NCBI RefSeq assembly: GCF_021869535.1
Contig: NW_026262593.1
Coordinates: 70,644,322 to 70,708,321 of the forward strand
Direction: 5' to 3'
Length of the DNA: 64,000 nucleotides
Origin: Mytilus californianus
Taxonomy: Eukaryota > Mollusca > Bivalvia > Mytilida > Mytilidae
Of this stretch, positions 45,201 through 54,200 are shown one piece after another. Position 1 is the first letter of the stretch; every line of letters begins with the position of its first letter. The notes below the pieces were generated by a model that searched no databases, had not been told where the DNA came from, and worked only from the letters and a program-made list of their open reading frames with translations. The translations under genes were made by a program, and so were the position numbers.

Positions 45201-48200
45201 CATGACCCATGTTTAGTTTACAATTACATTTTGTTTGTTTGATCAAGGTTAAAGACAAACTACAAATTTAATGGAAGAACACCTGATCTCCAAACTTGGA
45301 CCACTTCAGGAGCCGGTCTTTTTGATACACTCAAAAAAGATCGAGGCCAATCTCTCTGGGAACCAGAAAAAAACCCTAAATATAAGCTAGCGTACAATGT
45401 TGGAACATGTTCTATTTTTTTACTGAAAACCCTAAATATAAGCTAGCGTACAATGTGGATATATGTTCCATTTTCTTACTTAATGTCCCTCGCTCATTTG
45501 TTTTTAACAGCTTTTATAGTTCTAGTGTTGGAAAACAAGTGGTCATCCTTTTTATCAAGACCTTTCAAGTAAACCTTGTAAAATTTAAGATATATACTTC
45601 ATAAGTAGCTGAAATTAGTGTGTCCCGTTATTTCGATATAATTGATCTGTTTAGCACGTATATAGCAGTGCACATTTTTCCTTGATAATCTCAGTGCGCA
45701 CCTACACCTGTTTTCAGTTTCCTGACAATTGAAAAGAAACATCTCAACGAGAATAAACGAAAATAAATTAAGACTTTCTGAAGATCGCAATAGAGGGATT
45801 TTTAGAGCACCTTAAATAATTTTGTGCACATTTATAAGAGAGGCGAAAGATACCAAAGGGATATTCAAACTCGAAAACAAACTGACCATGCCATGGCAAA
45901 AAACGAAAAACGACGAAAAGACAAATAACAGTACACATTACACAACAATGAAAAACTAGAGAACGAGCAACGCAAACCCTTTCAAAACAGAGAGTAATAT
46001 CAAGTGCTCCGGTGATTACATGCTTTCCCAATATACCGAAGTTATAATCCTTGCATATCACAGATACTTTTTAGATATCTTCCGATTCACTATCGTGGTC
46101 GTGCTTGAATTCCTTTTTATCGTCAAAAGTATTGGTGCATCAATGTTTGAATGAAAAGACCTCTGAGGTGTAGAAATGCACAATACCCATTCCAACAGAC
46201 TCCATATCAATTTCTCTTCTAGCCGATATACACCTTGCGCAGGCGATATAGTTCATCATTTACGTCAGAAGGAACCTATCATTTTCCAGAGGGATACATT
46301 TAATACACATTAGCATACTAGTACTAACTAGCGCAATAGAACTAAAAGACTGCATAACGCGATCTTGTATGAATAAATTCAAATAACCCAACATACAAAC
46401 TAGTGCAAAGAAGTGTTCTTCCTATAATGCCATCTTCTTTGATATGGACTTGCAACATTCCTCAATGTCATACATTGAATAAATATAATTTACCAAGTTA
46501 TCTGGTTATATTTACGCCCATATTGAAATGGAGAGCACTTGGAGGAATATACTGAGACTGTGATGTTTTCTAAATGGATTGACTATTATTTTTACTTCTG
46601 TTCTTCAAATTTATAGTTTTTGTTGTCAAATAACAATCTATCATAGAAATATTTGCTCACAGGAGCTAATTATATATTCTGTAATATTGTATTTGTGACA
46701 GGGCGTATCATTCCCGTGTGTGCAGTCGATGTGGGGACGCTGGGCTCCTCCCCTAGAACGCAGCAAACTAATCAGTGTATCGTTTCTAGGTAACGTACAG
46801 TAATTTTTAAGTTATTCGTCATTTTGAAAAGAAGTCTAGTTATCTTCATTTTTATTTGTATCATAAAGAAAAGACTCCTCAACGTCGAAGAACAGACACC
46901 AGCGTACACAAAATTCGTATTAATAACGCAAAAAAGTTTTCCTGAATCGTTCACATATGTATAAGATATTTAAGGAAATATAATTTTTATATGATCTCAA
47001 TATATTTATAACAAATATTAAGATAAAAATATGTCATACATTTTTGACTGTCATGTATAACATATGTTGTGTCTATTTAAAAAGATGAGCATTTTTGTCA
47101 ATAAATCTTACCTTCTGTTTTGCCTATTAAGGTACAATGTTCGGAAATGTAGCCACATTTGGATCATCCGGGTATTTATGTGAATATGGTTTTGACAACG
47201 GATGGGGATCTATATTCTACATAACAGGTAAATCATAAGATACACTTCCATTGAATGAAAAAGATTCTGAATGGCAAAGTTCTTAATAGTTTGTGATATT
47301 GATTTGATACAGATGAGATATCTCATAATTGTTGGAGAAGAAATTATCATGTTAATACGTTTTTGCCTTCATACAATTTTATTGGGTAATATTCTAGCGG
47401 AAGAAACACTTCGAAATCATCATTTAAAATTTCGGCTCAAGAGCATTTAACTTCAGATAGTTAATGTGCAAATTAGAATTTATAGTGAATCGTTTGGGTT
47501 TTCTTGGAATTAGGAATATCTTTCGTTATTTAAGACATCTTGTTTGCTATCTCCTTCCTGTTATGTACTGAAGGGACTAGCCTATGTCTAATATCATTCT
47601 TGTTTTTTTCCTGTAGGCGGTCTTACTGCCATTTGGGTAGTTATATGGTTTGTGGTGGTACGTGACACCCCTTCGGAACATCCTTGGATCAGTGAGGTCG
47701 AGAGAGATTACATTAACAATGCCATAGAATATGACACTTCAAAAAGGGTGAAGTTGTTTTTCTTATTTCTGACAAAGTTTATCATTGTTAATAAATCATA
47801 ACATGGGAGTTTAATAATGACGAAACAGTGAAATAACAAAAATACCAAACTCCAAGGAAAATTCAAAACGGAAAGTCCCTTATCAAATGGCAAAATCAAA
47901 AGCTCAAACACATCAAACGAAATGAAAACAACTGGCACATTCCTGACTTCATGCAGTCATTTCCTTATGTACAACATGGTGAATTAAATCTGATTTTATA
48001 GTTAGATAAACCTCTCACATGTATGACAGTCGCATAGAATTCAATTTTTGTGTTAAAATAAGTACGGTGTCGTGTTTATTTTGTCATTTAATGAATTTGT
48101 AAGCCTAATGATCATGATCATATCAACATATCGCGTTTTAGGTGCAAAACAAATTAGTATAACATATTGCCTTTTTATAACATGATACAATCATAGAGTC

Positions 48201-51200
48201 AATATGAACGGTACAGCGACTTCGACCCACTTAAACAGTCAGAACGGGGCCTTTTATAGCTTTACTTATACTTATTCACCCTTCTTTTTTGCCTTTATTG
48301 AGTTAAGCCATCAAGTGTGATCCATAACTGTTAAGTAACAAATATCGATAAGAACGACACAGTTAGTCCCGATTAGTGGTAAACGAAGAATAACACTTTA
48401 GAAGTTTTATACGTTCGGAGCGTTTAACATTTACATTTACAGTAAAACCTGACTAAACCGAACTCTTTCGGGACTTGAGATTTTGTTCGGTTTTGGCAGG
48501 TATTCGGTTTCATCAGGTTCACAATGCATAAAATGTAATATGATTGGTCTTCAGAACAAGTTTGGATTAGACAGGTTTCCGGTTTATTCATGGTTCGGTT
48601 TAATCAGGTTTCACTGTATAAGGAACGATCTAATCCCCAAAAAATCGTTGACAGGAATATATTACTACATCGTAAGTTATATGAGTTATATGACTAAAAC
48701 AGAAAACCTAATGAATAAAGCATTAATATGTGTGATGTGTGAATAAAATTAAAAATAATATGTATTTGAGTGCAGCCTTTGGATATAAAGTCAAACTGCA
48801 TGCCACTAAAGATCTGCATTTGAAGTCAAATTTGCTAGCTAAACGATACAATAATAATACAAAAAAAAAAAAAAAAAATGCACAGTACGACTTTTTGACG
48901 ACCAGTCTTAAATTCAAGTAGAAACCATTTTTCTAGGAATGTGCAAATTTTAAGCCGTGTAATATGAAGTGAAATTAAACTCTTTTAATATTCGACTATT
49001 TTTTATTCCGTCACCGCACTAATAAAAGGAAAAACCAAAACCATTTAGTCAACTTTGACTTAGGGAGTTGGAATCTTAGTTTTGAATAAGCTTTATCTAC
49101 AAGCTAAAAAGAAAACTTAACAGATATGGTTATTATACACAGATAAATCAAAATACCATTTTAGGTAAATTTTCTTTGTTAAGAGTACGTTTTAATAAAT
49201 CATCACAGTATTGAAATTATACATAACTGTCAACGTGTTCAAACTGATCTGCAAAGTCACGTAGCTTATCCAAATCTTAAACACTGCTGACGCATGATTT
49301 GTTTATAAGACAGATATTTTTTTCTAGACAGGCAAAGTACCATGGTTAGAAATGGCAAAATCACCAGCACTGCTTGCCTGTACCACTGCTCATATATGTA
49401 ACAACTGGACAAACTACACATTGTTAACAAGTTTGCCGGCATTTTTGAAAGCAGTTCACAAGTTTAATATCAAAAGTGTGAGTATTTGAGGTGTTTCAAA
49501 CTGCATTTGGGTAAAACCTTTCTGGCAATTCGCATTGTGAAAGGACAAGGCCTTTTGAATAAGCACAGCAATATCTGTGCAAATTGTTGGTCTTGATGTT
49601 TACTCAAACTAGAAAATTTGATCTTATGATTACATCTATTTTTACTCTCCCAAAGTATGCTTCCTTCGATTCAGAATTATAAAACTTTATCATATCAGCC
49701 GAAATATTTCAGACAATTTGTTTTTTTGAAGGCATGTATGTAAAATATACATAGTTTGTTTGTAGCAAGAAAACGGGAACTATGATCCTATTTTCCTTTT
49801 TATTTTCTGTCATCATTTCATAAGAATTGCCTTCTAGTATTGTTTTTAGTACAATTCTGTCATTTAGTTTTCTTTCTATTCACATGAAAGTGCATATTCC
49901 AGGTATATTTTTTTACACAATATTACTATTTTGCACAACATGTTGCTTGCAAACAGCTCAATGACCCGTGTTTTTATCATATTAATGAAGATAGTTCCAT
50001 ATAAACTGTATATTGATAAAGCATGAAACAATTCGATCATTTTTAATTTAGACTTCAATCTAACAGTTGTACAGCTGTCCATGGGATTCCTGAATACATT
50101 TCTTGAAGAACCCATTAAGTAGAACGGAGAATGAAAACGTGGAATGTGTCAAAGAGACAACAACCCTAAGAACCAAAGGAGTCAATGTGTCTTTAACGGA
50201 GCGAGAAAATCCCGTATCCGAAGGCGGGCTTCAGCTTCGTGTTGTCTTAATCCGAAATCTTTCGATTTTTGCCGTGAAAGCTTTGTATCAAACTTGAAAA
50301 AAAGTCGGGTCAAAACATTATGATCTGGTATTTGCAGAACCAACTAAGGTTTATTTTTTTTAATGTTAGAATAGAAATATTGATTACTAGCTGATCTCAC
50401 GGTCAATTAAAACATAAGCCAATTCAATGCTAGTGCTATTCAATTTGATAAAGATAAGTAACTACTTTTTAACGATTTTGGATGTGCGACGGGTAAACAT
50501 TGACATGATTTTGTAATAAACTTCATTTGTATGATTTATACAAAACTCAAATGAATACAATCCTTTTCCATGTTTTTCTTATCGTCCAAAGAGAGAAATT
50601 TAAAATTGGTTTTCTTTACACAGCAAAGAAAAGGCGTATACAGCTTGTTTATCCACTCGTATCATTATTTCAGAATGGTTTGCTTAGTGCTTTGCCATAC
50701 ATTTGCCAGGCTGTGTCAGGATTTAGTTCAGGACAGATAGCGGATGTTTTACGTAGTAAAGGTGTTCTATCAACCACTGCAACACGACGACTACTTCAGA
50801 TCATTGGTAAATTGACAATAAACAGACTAGGGTGACGTTTGTGCTAGGATGCTTTGCTCTCTTTAAATTGTTATTGCCATTGCTTACAAGGTGTGACAAA
50901 TTTATTTTGAAATTAATATATTCTTCATTTTGCATAGCTCAGATTTGTTTAACACATTCCTGCCTAACATGCTATTTTCTTATTCAAATACTGAACAAAA
51001 TGAACAGGCAAATTTTTAAACATGACTGTGAAGCTGTCAATAAGTTTGTAAAAAAATACTCATCAGAGTTCTTCCCGTTTATTTGGATTATTCCACATTG
51101 TTGTTAGAACCAAACGTTATGCATACAATGAAACACATAGTATTGGGAGAAACACAACTACAAACAAATAACCAGACACTAATGTACTATTTAAGGTGAC

Positions 51201-54200
51201 TTTTTAATTACCGTGTTGATTGCATATTAATTCATCCCCAGTTTTTGGTAGGGTTTGTGTTGCTCAGTCTTTAGTTTTCTATTTTGTGTTTTGTATACTG
51301 TTGTTTGTGTTTTTTTCTTTTTCTTTTTTTAGCCATGGCGTTGTCAATTTATTTTTGACTTATGAGCTTGAATGTCCAATTGGTATCTTTTGCCTCTATT
51401 TTCAATGTAGAACAATATAAATCATACTACAATGTATATGAAACTTACAATTTCTCAAAATATAACCCTCGTGTCGGTTAAATGACAAAAAAGTGTGTAC
51501 TGGGTGAATATGAATAAATAATCTTGATATATCCTTTCGATCATGGCCTGGTCTACGAATATATATTTGTATTCTTTCAAAAGGTCCGTCTGTAATTATG
51601 ACGTCCTTGTCAAATACGTACGTCCTATGATGATAAACACTGAATGGGTCTATTCAAACAATAAAGTCATTTATTAATGCACGTATCATATTGAAAATAG
51701 CAATTAAAAACCAGGATGTTATTACAAATGTTGCAATACTCCTCCGGTTTATATCGGATTTTACCCGCAAACTTTGAAATCAACATTAATTTGTAAAATT
51801 AGTATATTTGATTATACTGTACACCATGTATACATATGCTGACATTGTAAAATATCTTATTGTTATTCAAATAAACTTACACCAATGGCACGGATAATAT
51901 TTACTTAATTCTTGAAATATATATATTTTTCTTAAACTTAGCTTTTTCGGGATCTGGCATATTCTTGGTCGCTACGGGATTTACTTCATGTGAGCACAGA
52001 TCCCTTGCTATTGCATTTTTATCACTAGCCGTCATGATAAACGGATTTTGCAGAGCAGGTTATGTCGTGAACCACGTTGACTTTGGGCCAAAGTAAGTTA
52101 TACACATAGAAAGTTAGAGTGTCAAAATGATCTACGAAAAGGTTGAATAATAATAGGTCTAGTACACAGTTAAGATGTATATTCGAATATCATTTCATAC
52201 TCCCGCACTAACTTTCCATTCTAGTATATTCTCGACAGAGAACTGCAAAAGGCCATGTTTTTCTCAGACTGTTTATAACGTCTTTACAGCAAATCTATGG
52301 GTTATGTCTCAGAAATGTGATTTATGTTTAAGTTGTACTAGATTTGAAACTAGCTTTCAGTAGCTGCGAGTATTTTTCAATCGGTACTTAGTGTCTTGTA
52401 ATTTTATACGCTATTTTTGTACTTGTGTTGATCTGATTAATGAATAGAATAGAGAATGGAAACGGAGTATGCGTAAAAGAGACAACAACCAGACTAAAAA
52501 GCAGAAAACAGCCTAAGGTCACCAATTGATTTTCAACGAAGCGAGAAAATTTCACACACAGAGGTGGCCTTCAGCTGGCTCCAAAACAATAATGTATGCT
52601 AGTTCAGCGAAATGAACAACACACTACACTCCGTTCAACTGATTTTAACAGTTCGATCTTATTTTGTGTCGTTGCACCTCTGTCCTAGGTTAGGGAGAAG
52701 ATTGGACGCTTGCTTATATGTTTACCACCGCCAAATTCTGTATATGTCTGTCCCAAATCAGGAATAGCTTACTATACGGTATATGTATTGATCATTGTTG
52801 AAAGCTATGCGGTCGCATACAGTAGCTTAAATTTACGTCGTGTGGTATCTGGTGAATTGATGATCTAAACAAAACGTAAAAAAGTGATATAACCAGCAAG
52901 TTTGATTAATTGGTTGGTGTTTGCTTTGCACCACCTTAACACACAGCAAATTTGAAATTTACACTTTATTCCAAACTTTGTGCGATAATACAGATTAATA
53001 AATAGAAGTGAAATTGATAATTAAGTATTTCTGCAAAATGAAATATAAATTTGTTATCTATTTGAGATATATGTATATTCCAAGACTGCACTCTGCCACG
53101 ATGATTTATCGTTCATGAATTTTTCTTATGACATGCAGACTTCAGATTCAGACTTCAAAGGATAAAACAATTACTTGACATATGTTATGTACATCCAATT
53201 TGAAACACCATGTAGATGCAAATCCCTAGAGCAATGTCTATAAAATAAAAATAGAAAGTATAAGAGAACAATCACAACATACATTTTTCTTAAAACTACT
53301 GGTTTGAAATCCAAAGCACTAAGATATTGTGTATCCTGCAAAAACGCTCAGATCTGTACTTAGTGTCTTTTTGTTTTTGGGATGTATAAGTACCCGTCCA
53401 CGTCCACTCTGTGTTTTTGTTAGATGTATTTTTATTTGTATCCATCTAATGAGTTAAGCCGTTTTCAATTGATTTGTATAGTTTGTTCTTATGTTGTACT
53501 GTTACACTACTGTCCAAGGTTAGGGAGGTTTGAGCTCACACAAACATGTTTAACCCAGCCACATTCTTTATGTGCCTGTCCCAAGTCAGATGCCTGTAGT
53601 TTAGTGGTTGTCGTTGGTTATGTCTGTCAAATTTATTTTTCTTAAATTGTTTTGTTATGAATTAGGCCGATAAATTTCTCAATTGAATTGTTTCATATTT
53701 TTCATGTCAGGGCCGACCATACGGTATGGGGTTTTCTCATTGTTGAAGGCCGTACAGTTGCCTATAATTGCTTACATCCACTTCATTTATACTTTGATGG
53801 ATAGTTGTCTCATTGACAATCATACCACATCTCCTTATTTTTATATTAAAACATATTTTACGAAAATAAAATGAAACGATTCAATGAGCGTACTGCTAAT
53901 TGCTGTTTGTTTCAAATTTGAACCTTATGTTCTAACAATAAAACATATCCTTATCATTATTTTGCGCTCTTTTCATTGTCAGATATGCAGGAGTTTTATA
54001 TGGTATAACCAATACATTTGCTACTATTCCTGGGATGTTGGCACCAATAGTAGCTGGCCAGCTGACACCGAATGTATGTTACCTAAATGAAGTACATTTC
54101 TTTTTATGTAAATGCTAAAAACTGGAGTGTTCAATCAGTGTAACAAATTGATATATCTAAAAGTAGTGAGACAGGAATATTTTTTAATATTCAGAAAACG

